Of a stretch of 64,000 nucleotides of DNA, positions 8,675 through 17,308 are shown piece by piece. This DNA is from Streptomyces sp. 3214.6 (lineage in GTDB: Bacteria; Actinomycetota; Actinomycetes; Streptomycetales; Streptomycetaceae): assembly GCF_900129855.1 (NCBI RefSeq), contig NZ_LT670819.1, positions 5,022,001 to 5,086,000 of the forward strand, read 5' to 3'. The notes under the pieces are model-generated. The model was not told the origin of the DNA and did not search any database. It saw only the letters and a list, made by a program, of their open reading frames with translations. The position numbers and the translations under genes are program-made. Every line of letters begins with the position of its first letter. Position 1 is the first letter of the stretch.

Positions 8675-9706
8675 TCAGCGGTCCACCAGCCGGTCGAACT
8701 GCGTGGTGGTGTGCCGCAGATGGGCCACCAGCTCGTCGCCGACGTGCGGTTCCGGGGCGTCCGAGGGTACGAACAGGATCGACACCTGCATGTGCGGTGG
8801 CTCGGCGAACCAGCGCTGTTTGCCGCCCCAGACGAACGGCGAGAGGTTCCGGTTCACCGTGGCAAGGCCGGCGCGGGCGACACCCTTGGCGCGCGGCATG
8901 ACGCCGTGCAAAGCCTTCGGGGCCTCCAGACCCACCCCGTGCGACGTTCCGCCCGCCACGACCACCAGGAAACCGTCCGAGGCCGCCTTCTGCTGCCGGT
9001 AGCCGAAGCGGTCGCCCTTGGCAACGCGCGTGACGTCCAGGACGGCCCCGCGGTACTCGGTGGCGTCGTGGTCCCCCAGCCACAGCCGCGTGCCGATCCG
9101 GGCGCGGAAGCGGGTCTGCGGGAACTGCTGCTGCAACCGGGCGAGTTCGTCCGCCTTGAGGTGGCTGACGAACATCGTGTGCAGCGGCAGCCGGGCCGCG
9201 CGAAGGCGGTCCATCCAGCCGATGACCTCCTCGACGGCGTCGGAGCCGTCGGTACGGTCCAGCGGCAGGTGGATGGCGAAGCCCTCCAGCCGGACATTCT
9301 CGATCGCGGAGTGCAGCTGTGCCAGGTCCTGCTCGCTGATGCCGTGCCGTTTCATGGACGACATCACCTCGATGACCACGCGGGCCCCCACGAGGCCGTA
9401 CACGCCGTCCACCGACGACACCGAGCGCACCACGCGGTCCGGCAGCGGGACGGGCTCCTCGCCGCGCCGGTAGGGCGTCAGCACCAGCAGATCGCCGCCG
9501 AAGAAGTCCTTGATGCGCGCGGCCTCGTAGGTCGTGCCGACGGCGAGGATGTCCGAGCCCAGCCGGGTGGCCTCCTCCGCCAGCCGCTCGTGCCCGAAGC
9601 CGTAGCCGTTGCCCTTGCAGACCGGGACGAGTGCCGGGAACTGCTCCTGCACGTGCTTGTGGTGCGCCCGCCAGCGCGCGGTGTCGACGTAGAGCGTGAG
9701 CGCCAT
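8675..9706 (-). CDS. alanine racemase-like PLP protein
   Basis: A 343-residue protein with the N-terminal alanine-racemase TIM-barrel fold. VCKGNGYGFG (K31) is the pyridoxal-phosphate lysine motif, and further barrel strands (DILAVGT, LLVLTPYR, RVVIEVMSSMKRHG) follow. The C-terminal racemase domain is not obvious, so it may act on another amino acid or just bind PLP. It is 84 bp downstream of femX on the same strand, and both products suggest peptidoglycan or amino-acid supply for the cell wall. The start follows an AGG-type site. Confidence 0.8.
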   Translation of the reverse strand: MALTLYVDTARWRAHHKHVQEQFPALVPVCKGNGYGFGHERLAEEATRLGSDILAVGTTYEAARIKDFFGGDLLVLTPYRRGEEPVPLPDRVVRSVSSVDGVYGLVGARVVIEVMSSMKRHGISEQDLAQLHSAIENVRLEGFAIHLPLDRTDGSDAVEEVIGWMDRLRAARLPLHTMFVSHLKADELARLQQQFPQTRFRARIGTRLWLGDHDATEYRGAVLDVTRVAKGDRFGYRQQKAASDGFLVVVAGGTSHGVGLEAPKALHGVMPRAKGVARAGLATVNRNLSPFVWGGKQRWFAEPPHMQVSILFVPSDAPEPHVGDELVAHLRHTTTQFDRLVDR

Positions 9707-9790
9707 GGCCGGACCTGGGACCTTTCTCGTGGCTGCGGTGTGGGGAAGTGCGTCAGGGGTTCAGAGTTATGGAAGCACTGAAACACGACG

Positions 9791-10912
9791 TCAGCGGCGC
9801 GACATGTAGATGTCGAGCGCCTTGTGGAGCAGCTTGTTGAGCGGGAAGTCCCACTCGCCGAGGTACTCCGCGGCCTGTCCGCCCGTGCCGACCTTGAACT
9901 GGATCAGGCCGAACAGGTGGTCGGTCTCGTCCAGAGAGTCGGAGATGCCGCGCAGGTCGTAAACGGTGGCGCCGAGCGCGTAGGCGTCGCGCAGCATCCG
10001 CCACTGCATGGCGTTCGACGGGCGGAACTCACGGCCGATGTTGTCCGAGGCGCCATAGGAGTACCAGACGTGTCCGCCGACGATCAGCATCGTCGCCGCC
10101 GAAAGGTTCACGCCGTTGTGGCGGGCGAAGTACAGCCGCATGCGGTTGGGGTCCTCGGTGTTGAGGGCCGACCACATGCGCTGGAAGTACGACAGCGGGC
10201 GTGGCCGGAAGTGGTCACGCACGGCCGTGATCTCGTACAGCCGCTGCCACTCCTCAAGGTCGTGGTAGCCGCCCTGGACGACCTCGACACCGGCCTTCTC
10301 GGCCTTCTTGATGTTGCGGCGCCACAACTGGTTGAAGTTCTTGTGGACCTCTTCGAGCGAGCGGTTCGCCAGCGGCACCTGGTAGACGTAACGCGGCTGG
10401 ACGTCGCCGAAGCCGGCGCCGCCGTCCTCGCCCTGCTGCCAACCCATACGGCGCAGCTTGTCCGCCACCTCGAAGGCGCGCGGCTCGATGAAATCGGCCT
10501 CGATGTCACGCAGCCGCTTCACGTCCGGGTTCTGGATGCCCGCCTTGATGGAGGTCGCCTCCCAGCGCCGGATGATCACCGGCGGGCCCATCTTCACTGA
10601 GAAGGCACCCTGCTGCTTGAGGTGCGCGAGCATCGGTTCCAGCCACTCGGTCAGATTCGGCGCATACCAGTTGATGACCGGACCCTCGGGCAGATAGGCC
10701 AGATAGCGCTTGATCTTGGGCAGCTGACGGTAGAGGACGAGACCCACGCCGACCAGTTCACCGGTCCGCTCGTCGAACCAGCCGAGGCTCTCCGACCGCC
10801 ACTCGGCCTTGACATCTGCCCAGGCCGGAACCTGCATGTGGCTCGCCGAGGGCAGGCTCTGGATGTATGCCAGATGCTGCTCGCGGCTGATCGTCCTCAG
10901 GGTCAGGCTCAT
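9791..10912 (-). CDS. femX: FemX-like peptidyltransferase
   Basis: A 373-residue FemABX-family protein. FemX adds the first glycine from Gly-tRNA to the stem peptide of lipid II, forming the Gly bridge to L,L-diaminopimelate in streptomycetes. Sequence features are the split GNAT fold (first lobe to about 150, second lobe about 170-370), VPAWADVKAEW near the N-terminus, and FNQLWRRNIKKAEKAGV plus YDLRGISDSLDETDHLFGLIQFKVGTGG near the C-terminus. It is first gene of the femX/racemase-like pair. In S. coelicolor the same locus carries femX, as I recall. Confidence 0.88.
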   Translation of the reverse strand: MSLTLRTISREQHLAYIQSLPSASHMQVPAWADVKAEWRSESLGWFDERTGELVGVGLVLYRQLPKIKRYLAYLPEGPVINWYAPNLTEWLEPMLAHLKQQGAFSVKMGPPVIIRRWEATSIKAGIQNPDVKRLRDIEADFIEPRAFEVADKLRRMGWQQGEDGGAGFGDVQPRYVYQVPLANRSLEEVHKNFNQLWRRNIKKAEKAGVEVVQGGYHDLEEWQRLYEITAVRDHFRPRPLSYFQRMWSALNTEDPNRMRLYFARHNGVNLSAATMLIVGGHVWYSYGASDNIGREFRPSNAMQWRMLRDAYALGATVYDLRGISDSLDETDHLFGLIQFKVGTGGQAAEYLGEWDFPLNKLLHKALDIYMSRR

Positions 10913-11119
10913 TCGGGGCGCTCCTCGGGCTGGTGTGTCCCCATGGGTACAGGGGCTCCGGCTCTCGCGCCGAAGCCTACTGCGCCTTGCGAGCGCCCCG
11001 ACTGGGCGTACGGCACCTTCGCCCCGGCCCGTGCGCGGCCGGGGCGTTCCGTCAGGGTTCGTAGGTGTTCTACGTGTCTCTCGGTGCGGACGGTGTCCCC
11101 GATGCCGGAACCGGCCGGG

Positions 11120-11431
11120 TCACCAGACCCCGCCGAAGAGACCCCCGTGGGCCATTCCGATGAAGAAGCCGACGCCCGCGGCACCGAGACCCAGGATCAG
11201 ACCGAAGCGCTCACGGGTGGTCTCGGAGATCCACTGTCCGTACGCACCGGTGAGGATCGCCACCAGGCCGGCCCAGGAGCTGAGCAGATGCAGGCTGTGG
11301 AAGAACGACGTGATGAAGGCCGTCACACCGAGCACCAGCGTCACCGCGAGCAGGGTGTCCTGGAGCGGATGGGGTTTGCCGTCGGTGGCGAAGAGAGATC
11401 CGGCGGTATTGGGTCGCAATGCCTGTGCCAT
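11120..11431 (-). CDS. small membrane protein of unknown function
   Basis: A 103-residue protein with three likely membrane helices (about 27-47, 51-68 and 79-97) and no recognisable enzyme motif. ATG 11431 is preceded by an excellent AGGAGG, so the longer upstream frame is not used. It diverges from the rpsF operon. I do not recognise the function. Confidence 0.75.
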
Positions 11432-11671
11432 GTGGCACCTCCTGCGGAAGGCGGCGCATCGTAGCGCCATACACACCCGACGTGTACAGATTGACGCCCA
11501 CCCACGCCGGATTTCAACCGGAAGCACGTGTGCAGGTAGTCTGTACCGTCTGCACCGGTGTCTGCCCAGGCAGAGCCAGGGAGTCCGCCCAGCTCAGGGT
11601 GGGGATGTCGCTTGCCGATCCCCGACTGTCAGTGGCGGCCGATACCGTTGCGTACGCATCACAACCCTCCT

Positions 11672-11690
11672 GCCACGGATCGACCGTGGC
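11672..11690 (+). promoter_or_regulatory. rpsF leader hairpin
   Basis: A 7-bp stem GCCACGG/CCGTGGC sits 10 bp before the rpsF ribosome-binding site. In many bacteria S6:S18 binds an rpsF leader hairpin to repress the operon; whether this is that element is inference. Confidence 0.35.
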
Positions 11691-11718
11691 CGCTGAGTCC
11701 AAAGGAGGTGGGTTCCAC

Positions 11719-12009
11719 ATGCGTCACTACGAGGTGATGGTCATCCTCGACCCCGATCTCGAGGAGCGCGCTGTCTCCCCGCTGATCGAGAACTTCCTCT
11801 CCGTCGTCCGTGAGGGCAACGGAAAGGTGGAGAAGGTCGACACCTGGGGCCGTCGTCGTCTCTCGTACGAGATCAAGAAGAAGCCTGAGGGCATCTACTC
11901 GGTCATCGACCTGCAGGCCGAGCCTGCGGTCGTCAAGGAGCTCGACCGCCAGATGAACCTGAACGAGTCGGTCCTCCGGACCAAGGTCCTCCGTCCCGAG
12001 ACCCACTGA
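11719..12009 (+). CDS. rpsF: 30S ribosomal protein S6
   Basis: A 96-residue S6 protein starting [16 protein letters not shown] and ending [11 protein letters not shown], a full-length match to the family. It binds S18 and helps build the 30S platform. The start follows a very strong AAAGGAGGTG at 11701-11710. It is the first gene of the conserved cluster rpsF-ssb-rpsR-rplI, all rightward. Confidence 0.97.
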
Positions 12010-12087
12010 GCTCGCACGCTCAGCTGATCTCGGGATTCTGAGTAGCAGCACAAGCAGCCAGCAGCAAACCCGCCGAGAGGTACCCCC

Positions 12088-12684
12088 ATGGCAGGCGAGA
12101 CCGTCATCACGGTCGTCGGCAATCTTGTCGACGACCCCGAGCTGCGCTTCACCCCCTCCGGTGCGGCGGTCGCGAAGTTCCGTGTCGCGTCCACTCCCCG
12201 CACCTTCGACCGTCAGACGAACGAGTGGAAGGACGGCGAGAGCCTGTTCCTGACCTGCTCGGTCTGGCGTCAGGCGGCGGAGAACGTCGCGGAGTCGCTC
12301 CAGCGAGGCATGCGCGTCATCGTGCAGGGCCGGCTGAAGCAGCGGTCCTACGAGGACCGTGAGGGCGTCAAGCGCACGGTCTACGAGCTGGACGTCGAGG
12401 AAGTCGGCGCCAGCCTGCGCAGTGCCACGGCCAAGGTCACCAAGGCCTCCGGCCGCGGTGGCCAGGGCGGCCAGGGTGGTTACGGCGGCGGTGGCGGCCA
12501 GGGTGGCGGCGGCTGGGGCGGAAGCTCCGGCAGCGGCCAGCAGGGCGGCGGCGCTCCTGCCGACGACCCGTGGGCGACCGGCGCTCCCGCCGGTGGTCAG
12601 CAGGGCGGCGGCGGTGGCGGCGGCTGGGGTGGAAACTCCGGCGGCTCCAGCGGCGGCGGCTACTCGGACGAACCCCCCTTCTAG
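12088..12684 (+). CDS. ssb: single-stranded DNA-binding protein
   Basis: A 198-residue SSB. Residues 1-115 form the OB fold (VITVVGNLVDDPELRFTPSGAAVAKFRVA). Residues 120-190 are a Gly/Gln/Ser-rich linker, and the tip DEPPF is the acidic protein-interaction tail. It coats single-stranded DNA at replication forks. It lies 78 bp after rpsF and 81 bp before rpsR; a GAGAGG lies before the start. Coupling with rpsF and rpsR suggests co-expression with ribosome synthesis. Confidence 0.97.
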   Translation: MAGETVITVVGNLVDDPELRFTPSGAAVAKFRVASTPRTFDRQTNEWKDGESLFLTCSVWRQAAENVAESLQRGMRVIVQGRLKQRSYEDREGVKRTVYELDVEEVGASLRSATAKVTKASGRGGQGGQGGYGGGGGQGGGGWGGSSGSGQQGGGAPADDPWATGAPAGGQQGGGGGGGWGGNSGGSSGGGYSDEPPF

Positions 12685-12765
12685 GCCCTCGGGCCCGGGT
12701 GTCCGGGCCCGATCGGGTCGAAGGCGGGTCGAATCCCAACTTCTTGATCACACAGGAGAAACACC

Positions 12766-13002
12766 ATGGCGAAGCCGCCTGTGCGCAAGCCTAAGAAGAA
12801 GGTCTGCGCTTTCTGCAAGGACAAGGTCACGTACGTGGACTACAAGGACACGAACATGCTGCGGAAGTTCATTTCCGACCGCGGCAAGATCCGTGCCCGC
12901 CGCGTGACCGGCAACTGCACGCAGCACCAGCGTGACGTCGCCACGGCCGTCAAGAACAGCCGTGAGATGGCGCTGCTGCCGTACACCGCCCAGGCGCGAT
13001 AA
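12766..13002 (+). CDS. rpsR: 30S ribosomal protein S18 (zinc-binding form)
   Basis: A 78-residue S18. VCAFCKDK supplies a CxxC pair, and NCTQHQ a further Cys and His, so this is the zinc-containing (C+) version. Streptomycetes often have a second, zinc-free copy elsewhere under Zur control. It pairs with S6 on the 30S platform. ACAGGAGAA precedes the ATG. Confidence 0.95.
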   Translation: MAKPPVRKPKKKVCAFCKDKVTYVDYKDTNMLRKFISDRGKIRARRVTGNCTQHQRDVATAVKNSREMALLPYTAQAR

Positions 13003-13020
13003 GGGAAGGGTGACCGACAA

Positions 13021-13467
13021 ATGAAGATCATCCTCACCCACGAGGTCTCCGGCCTCGGTGCCGCGGGCGACGTCGTCGACGTCAAGGACGGCTACGCTCG
13101 CAACTACCTGATCCCGCGGAACTTCGCGATCCGTTGGACCAAGGGTGGCGAGAAGGACGTCGAGCAGATTCGTCGCGCTCGCAAGATCCACGAGATCCAG
13201 ACCATCGAGCAGGCCAACGCTGTCAAGGCCCAGCTCGAGGGCGTCAAGGTCCGCCTGGCCGTCCGCTCCGGCGACGCCGGTCGTCTCTTCGGTTCCGTCA
13301 CCCCGGCCGACATCGCCTCGGCGATCAAGGCTTCCGGTGGCCCCGAGGTCGACAAGCGTCGTATCGAGCTCGGTTCGCCGATCAAGACCCTGGGCGCCCA
13401 CGAGACGTCCGTGCGTCTGCACCCCGAGGTTGCCGCCAAGGTCAACATCGAGGTCATCGCGGCCTGA
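13021..13467 (+). CDS. rplI: 50S ribosomal protein L9
   Basis: A 148-residue L9. The N-terminal 23S-rRNA-binding domain (MKIILTHEVSGLGAAGDVVDVKDGYARNYLIP) is joined by a long helix to the C-terminal domain. It starts 18 bp after rpsR and ends the operon before a strong hairpin. Confidence 0.97.
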   Translation: MKIILTHEVSGLGAAGDVVDVKDGYARNYLIPRNFAIRWTKGGEKDVEQIRRARKIHEIQTIEQANAVKAQLEGVKVRLAVRSGDAGRLFGSVTPADIASAIKASGGPEVDKRRIELGSPIKTLGAHETSVRLHPEVAAKVNIEVIAA

Positions 13468-13493
13468 TCGCTGCGCTCGGCTTGAAGAGCTGA

Positions 13494-13526
13494 GAAGGGG
13501 CCGCACCCGCTGGGTGCGGCCCCTTC
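13494..13526 (+). terminator. terminator of rpsF-rplI operon
   Basis: A 15-bp perfect stem GAAGGGGCCGCACCC with a GCT loop, followed by a T-rich stretch, 26 bp past rplI. Confidence 0.9.
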
Positions 13527-13542
13527 CGCTTGCTCTGTTTCT

Positions 13543-13556
13543 GTTTCACGTGAAAC
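13543..13556. other. parS site (perfect)
   Basis: Perfect GTTTCACGTGAAAC in the convergent spacer between rplI and the MATE gene. It is the first of a pair with 18-bp centre spacing. Confidence 0.95.
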
Positions 13557-13560
13557 GTCA

Positions 13561-13574
13561 GTTTCACGTGAAAC
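13561..13574. other. parS site (perfect)
   Basis: Perfect GTTTCACGTGAAAC, second of the tightest pair in the window; it ends two bases before the MATE stop codon. Confidence 0.95.
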
Positions 13575-13576
13575 GG

Positions 13577-14923
13577 TCAGCGGGTCGCGCCGGTGACGAC
13601 CCAGCGGCCCGACCGGGCGCGTAGCCAGAGGGTGAGCATCCGTACGGCCATCATCAATGTCATCGCTCCCCACACCGCGGTGAGGCCGCCGCCGAGAACC
13701 GGCACGAGTAGGGCCACCGGTGTGAAGACGGCCAGGGTCAGCACCATGGCCCAGGCGAGATAGGGGCCGTCTCCCGCGCCCATCAGCACACCGTCCAGCA
13801 CGAAGACGATGCCGCAGACAGGCTGGGCGAGTGCCACCACGAGCAGAGCGGGCAGCGCCGCCTCCTTCACAGCCGGGTCGCTGGTGAAAAGCGGCAGGAG
13901 GAGAGGTCGGCTGATCACGACCAACAGACCGAGCACGACACCGACGGCGATGCCCCACTCGACCATCCGGCTGCAGGCGTCACGGGCGCCCTGGGCGTCA
14001 TCGGCACCGAGATAGCGCCCGATGATGGCCTGCCCGGCGATGGCGATGGCGTCGAGGGCGAAGGCGAGCAGGCTCCACAGGCCCAGGGCGATCTGGTGTG
14101 CCGCGATGTCGTCGTCCCCGAGTCGGGCTGCCACTGCGGTGGCGATCATCAGGATCGCCCGCAGCGAGAGCGTGCGGACCAGCAGAGGCACCCCGGCCTG
14201 GGCGGATGCCCTGATACCGGAGGCGTCGGGGCGCAGGGACGCGCCGTGGCGGCGGGCTCCCCGGATCACCACCGTGAGGTAGACAACGGCCATGGCGCAC
14301 TGCGCGATGACGGTTCCCCAGGCGGAGCCGGCGATGCCGAGGTCCGCACCGTAGACGAGGCCGACGTTCAGGGCGGCATTGGTGATGAAGCCGGCGACGG
14401 CGACGTAGAGCGGTGTCCTCGTGTCCTGGAGTCCGCGCAGGACACCGGTCGCGGCCAGGACGACGAGCATGGCCGGTATCCCGAGTGCGGAGATGCGCAG
14501 ATAGGTGGTCGCATAAGGGGCGGCCGTCTCCGAGGCGCCGAAGAGCTCCACGAGTGCCGGGGCGGTGGGCAGGACAGCCGCGATCACCGCGGCACCGAGC
14601 AGCAGCGCCAGCCAGATGCCGTCCATGCCCTGGCGGATGGCGGCCGGGAGGTCGCCGGCGCCCACCCGGCGCGCGACGCCGGCGGTGGTGGCGTAGGCGA
14701 GGAAGACGAAGACGCTGACGGCTGTCATGAGGAGTGCGGAGGCGACTCCCAGCCCGGCCAGTTGGGCGGTGCCCAGGTGGCCCACGATCGCGCTGTCGGC
14801 CATGACGAAGAGGGGCTCGGCGACGAGTGCGCCGAAGGCCGGTACGGCCAGTGCGACGATCTCTCGATCGTGCTGTCGCCGAGTGGCCCTGGGGGGCGCG
14901 GGAGCCTGTGTCATGGCCACCAA
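13577..14923 (-). CDS. MATE-family efflux transporter
   Basis: A 448-residue protein with 12 hydrophobic segments in two similar halves, the layout of MATE (DinF-like) cation-coupled exporters; ALAVPAFGALVAEPLFVMADSAIVGHLG is the typical first helix pair. The substrate is unknown. The start is ambiguous: TTG 14923, GTG 14920 and ATG 14914 are in frame and none has a good ribosome-binding site, so leaderless translation is possible. It diverges from dnaB. Confidence 0.88.
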   Translation of the reverse strand: MVAMTQAPAPPRATRRQHDREIVALAVPAFGALVAEPLFVMADSAIVGHLGTAQLAGLGVASALLMTAVSVFVFLAYATTAGVARRVGAGDLPAAIRQGMDGIWLALLLGAAVIAAVLPTAPALVELFGASETAAPYATTYLRISALGIPAMLVVLAATGVLRGLQDTRTPLYVAVAGFITNAALNVGLVYGADLGIAGSAWGTVIAQCAMAVVYLTVVIRGARRHGASLRPDASGIRASAQAGVPLLVRTLSLRAILMIATAVAARLGDDDIAAHQIALGLWSLLAFALDAIAIAGQAIIGRYLGADDAQGARDACSRMVEWGIAVGVVLGLLVVISRPLLLPLFTSDPAVKEAALPALLVVALAQPVCGIVFVLDGVLMGAGDGPYLAWAMVLTLAVFTPVALLVPVLGGGLTAVWGAMTLMMAVRMLTLWLRARSGRWVVTGATR

Positions 14924-15373
14924 TCTAATCGTCCACAGGTAAGAGATGCAATCGCATAGTGACCCTTACCTCGTCTGGCACTCCGTGTCCTCCGGCGCGC
15001 CGTTCGAAGGGATCTTGGCCCGACTGGGCAACTTTTTCTTCTGCACAGCCAGTGGATGGGGAACATGCAGGTCAGGGGTGCTTGGCAGGAAAAGACGAGG
15101 GCTTGTTCACAGCACTGTCCACCGGGTCGTGCACAGGTTTTGCGGAGTTCTCCACAGCATAGGGGCCGTCGTCCACATGGCCTGTGGATAACCAGATTGG
15201 CTGACGGTGCCCGCGGGCCTACCGTGGTCCGGCGCCCGCTCCGTCCGTCGGTCGAGAAAACCCTTACAAAACCGACGCGCCGCAACCGGAGTTGGGCCTC
15301 TCAGTTGTCAGTGCCGTGCCGTAGAAAAGAGACACGGCGAGGTCCGCTCGGCGGACGGGAGGAGGTGGCTCGG
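14924..15373. other. spacer upstream of dnaB with DnaA-box cluster
   Basis: This 450-bp divergent spacer between the MATE gene and dnaB holds no gene I can support. Its main content is a row of DnaA-box-like 9-mers at 15103-15191 plus one at 14929-14937. An open frame from 15056 runs into dnaB but lacks a ribosome-binding site. Confidence 0.7.
15103..15191. promoter_or_regulatory. cluster of DnaA-box-like 9-mers
   Basis: Within 89 bp: TTGTTCACA (15103), CTGTCCACC (15115), TCGTGCACA (15127), TTCTCCACA (15148), TCGTCCACA (15169), all on the plus strand, and TTATCCACA on the minus strand (15183-15191). The last matches the classical box exactly; the others differ from the Streptomyces consensus TTGTCCACA by one or two bases. 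Another TCGTCCACA lies at 14929. Confidence 0.65.
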
Positions 15374-16852
15374 TTGAGCATTTCCGAGCCCTTGGACGAC
15401 CCGTGGGCCGACAGCGGTCCCAGTGATCGTCTGCCCTCTTCCCGCCGGCGCGGTGACGGCGGGCGCGGCCGGGACGAACAGCATGATCGCGGCCGGGACA
15501 GCGGTGAGTGGGAAGGCGGGGGCACCGCCTTCGAGCGGGTACCGCCGCAGGACCTCGACGCCGAGCAGTCCGTCCTCGGCGGCATGCTCCTGTCCAAGGA
15601 CGCCATCGCCGACGTGGTCGAGGTGCTCAAGGGCCACGACTTCTACAAGCCCGCGCACGAGACGATCTACCAGGCGATCCTCGACATCTACGCCAAGGGT
15701 GAGCCGGCCGACCCGATCACCATCGCCGCCGAGCTCACCAAACGCGGCGAGATCAACAAGGTCGGCGGCGCGTCCTATCTGCACACCCTCGTCCAAACGG
15801 TGCCGACGGCCGCCAACGCCGAGTACTACGCGGAGATCGTCCACGAGCGTGCGGTGCTGCGCCGCCTGGTCGAGGCCGGCACGCGTATCACCCAGATGGG
15901 ATACGCGGCCGACGACGACGTCGACGAGATCGTCAACCGCGCCCAAGCGGAGATCTACGCGGTCACCGAGCAGCGCACCAGCGAGGACTACCTCCCGCTC
16001 GGCGACATCATGGAGGGCGCCCTCGACGAGATCGAGGCGATCGGCTCACGCAGCGGCGAGATGACGGGAGTGCCCACCGGCTTCACGGACCTCGACTCGC
16101 TCACCAACGGTCTGCACCCGGGCCAGATGATCGTGATCGCGGCCCGTCCCGCCATGGGCAAGTCCACGCTCGCGCTGGACTTCGCCCGCGCGGCGTCGAT
16201 CAAGCACAACCTGCCGAGTGTCATCTTCTCCCTGGAAATGGGGCGCAACGAGATCGCGATGCGTCTGCTCTCCGCTGAGGCCCGCGTCGCCCTGCACCAC
16301 ATGCGGTCCGGCACCATGACGGACGAGGATTGGACCCGCCTGGCCCGCCGGATGCCCGAGGTGTCCTCCGCGCCGCTCTACATCGACGACTCCCCGAACC
16401 TGTCGATGATGGAGATCCGCGCCAAGTGCCGCCGGCTGAAGCAGCGCAACGACATCAAGCTCGTGATCATCGACTATCTGCAGCTGATGCAGGCCGGTGG
16501 CTCCAAGCGCTCCGAGAGTCGTCAGCAGGAGGTTTCGGACATGTCCCGTAACCTCAAGCTGCTGGCCAAGGAGCTGGAGGTCCCGGTGATCGCGCTCTCG
16601 CAGCTCAACCGAGGTCCCGAGCAGCGCACGGACAAGAAGCCGATGGTGTCCGACCTGCGTGAATCCGGCTCCATCGAGCAGGACGCCGACATGGTGATCC
16701 TGCTGCACCGTGAGGACGCGTACGAGAAGGAGTCCCCGCGCGCGGGCGAGGCGGACATCATCGTGGGCAAGCACCGTAACGGCCCCACGGCCACGATCAC
16801 CGTGGCCTTCCAGGGCCACTACTCGCGCTTCGTGGACATGGCGCAGACCTGA
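15374..16852 (+). CDS. dnaB: replicative DNA helicase DnaB
   Basis: A 492-residue hexameric helicase that unwinds DNA at the replication fork. Residues 1-55 form a charged extension seen in streptomycetes. The DnaB N-terminal domain follows (PPQDLDAEQSVLGGMLLSKDAI), then the RecA-like core with Walker A AARPAMGKST (near 258-267), VIIDYLQLM as Walker B, and QLNRGPEQR. No intein interrupts the core. I chose TTG 15374 (LSISEPLDDPW) because GGAGGAGGTGG precedes it; an ATG at 15056 would add over 100 atypical residues. A short hairpin (16852-16866) follows the stop. Confidence 0.95.
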   Translation: MSISEPLDDPWADSGPSDRLPSSRRRGDGGRGRDEQHDRGRDSGEWEGGGTAFERVPPQDLDAEQSVLGGMLLSKDAIADVVEVLKGHDFYKPAHETIYQAILDIYAKGEPADPITIAAELTKRGEINKVGGASYLHTLVQTVPTAANAEYYAEIVHERAVLRRLVEAGTRITQMGYAADDDVDEIVNRAQAEIYAVTEQRTSEDYLPLGDIMEGALDEIEAIGSRSGEMTGVPTGFTDLDSLTNGLHPGQMIVIAARPAMGKSTLALDFARAASIKHNLPSVIFSLEMGRNEIAMRLLSAEARVALHHMRSGTMTDEDWTRLARRMPEVSSAPLYIDDSPNLSMMEIRAKCRRLKQRNDIKLVIIDYLQLMQAGGSKRSESRQQEVSDMSRNLKLLAKELEVPVIALSQLNRGPEQRTDKKPMVSDLRESGSIEQDADMVILLHREDAYEKESPRAGEADIIVGKHRNGPTATITVAFQGHYSRFVDMAQT

Positions 16853-16868
16853 TCCCCGGAGGGGATAC

Positions 16869-17234
16869 CGGTCTGGAGCTCCGGAACTGGCACGCGACGG
16901 TGAGCCCCGCCCGGACTATCGCCCGGAGCGACCGTGTGAGGCGCGATACACGGCTAAGGCCGATGAGCTGGGGGTATCACCTCGCGCCGTGAAGAAGTGG
17001 GTCGCTGATTTTCGTCGTCGCGGAGAGGCTGGGCTCGCGCCGAAGAAGGCAACAGAAAAGCCACACTCCGGAGTTGATGACCGGTGGGTGGAGACCCTCG
17101 GGCAGCCCGCAGAGCCGGACGGCCCTGAGGAAGAGGCATTGGTGGACGCGCCCGAGACGGGCGATGACGACGAGGCCGATCTGGAAGACCTGGGTGACGA
17201 CGACTTTTACGCGGACGCCCTGGAGGACGTGTGA
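16869..17234 (+). pseudogene. internally deleted TniA/Mu-type transposase remnant
   Basis: The frame begins without a start signal soon after dnaB. It shows LARDGEPRPDYRPE then a helix-turn-helix segment (AKADELGVSPRAVKKWVADFRRRGEAGL), as in the N-terminal domain of rve-type transposases of Tn5053/Tn7-like elements. At VDDRWVET it jumps straight to an acidic tail (EEEALVDAPETGDDDEADLEDLGDDDFYADALEDV) that looks like a C-terminus; the whole DDE catalytic core is missing. I infer an internal deletion. Family assignment is by recognition of the style of sequence. Confidence 0.55.
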
Positions 17235-17308
17235 GCACGTTCAGTCCGCAGTCCCTGGGCAATCTGGCGTTGTCGCGGAAAGCTGGCAGCCCCCTCTCAC
17301 CCTGCTGA
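17231..17308 (+). pseudogene. possible TniB-like N-terminal stub
   Basis: GTG 17231 overlaps the end of the previous frame by four bases, as in intact tniA-tniB pairs, and encodes VSTFSPQSLGNLALSRKAGS before a stop at 17308. It would be the first residues of the ATPase gene before a second deletion joins the locus to the tniQ-like part. The stub is too short for a sure assignment. Confidence 0.3.

Noticed and set aside
15103..15191. The DnaA-box cluster as oriC itself
   Set aside because: Streptomyces oriC lies between dnaA and dnaN and has about 19 boxes over hundreds of bp; neither gene is here, and the cluster is small.
15374..16852. Intein in dnaB
   Set aside because: The helicase reads continuously at normal length; Walker motifs are uninterrupted.
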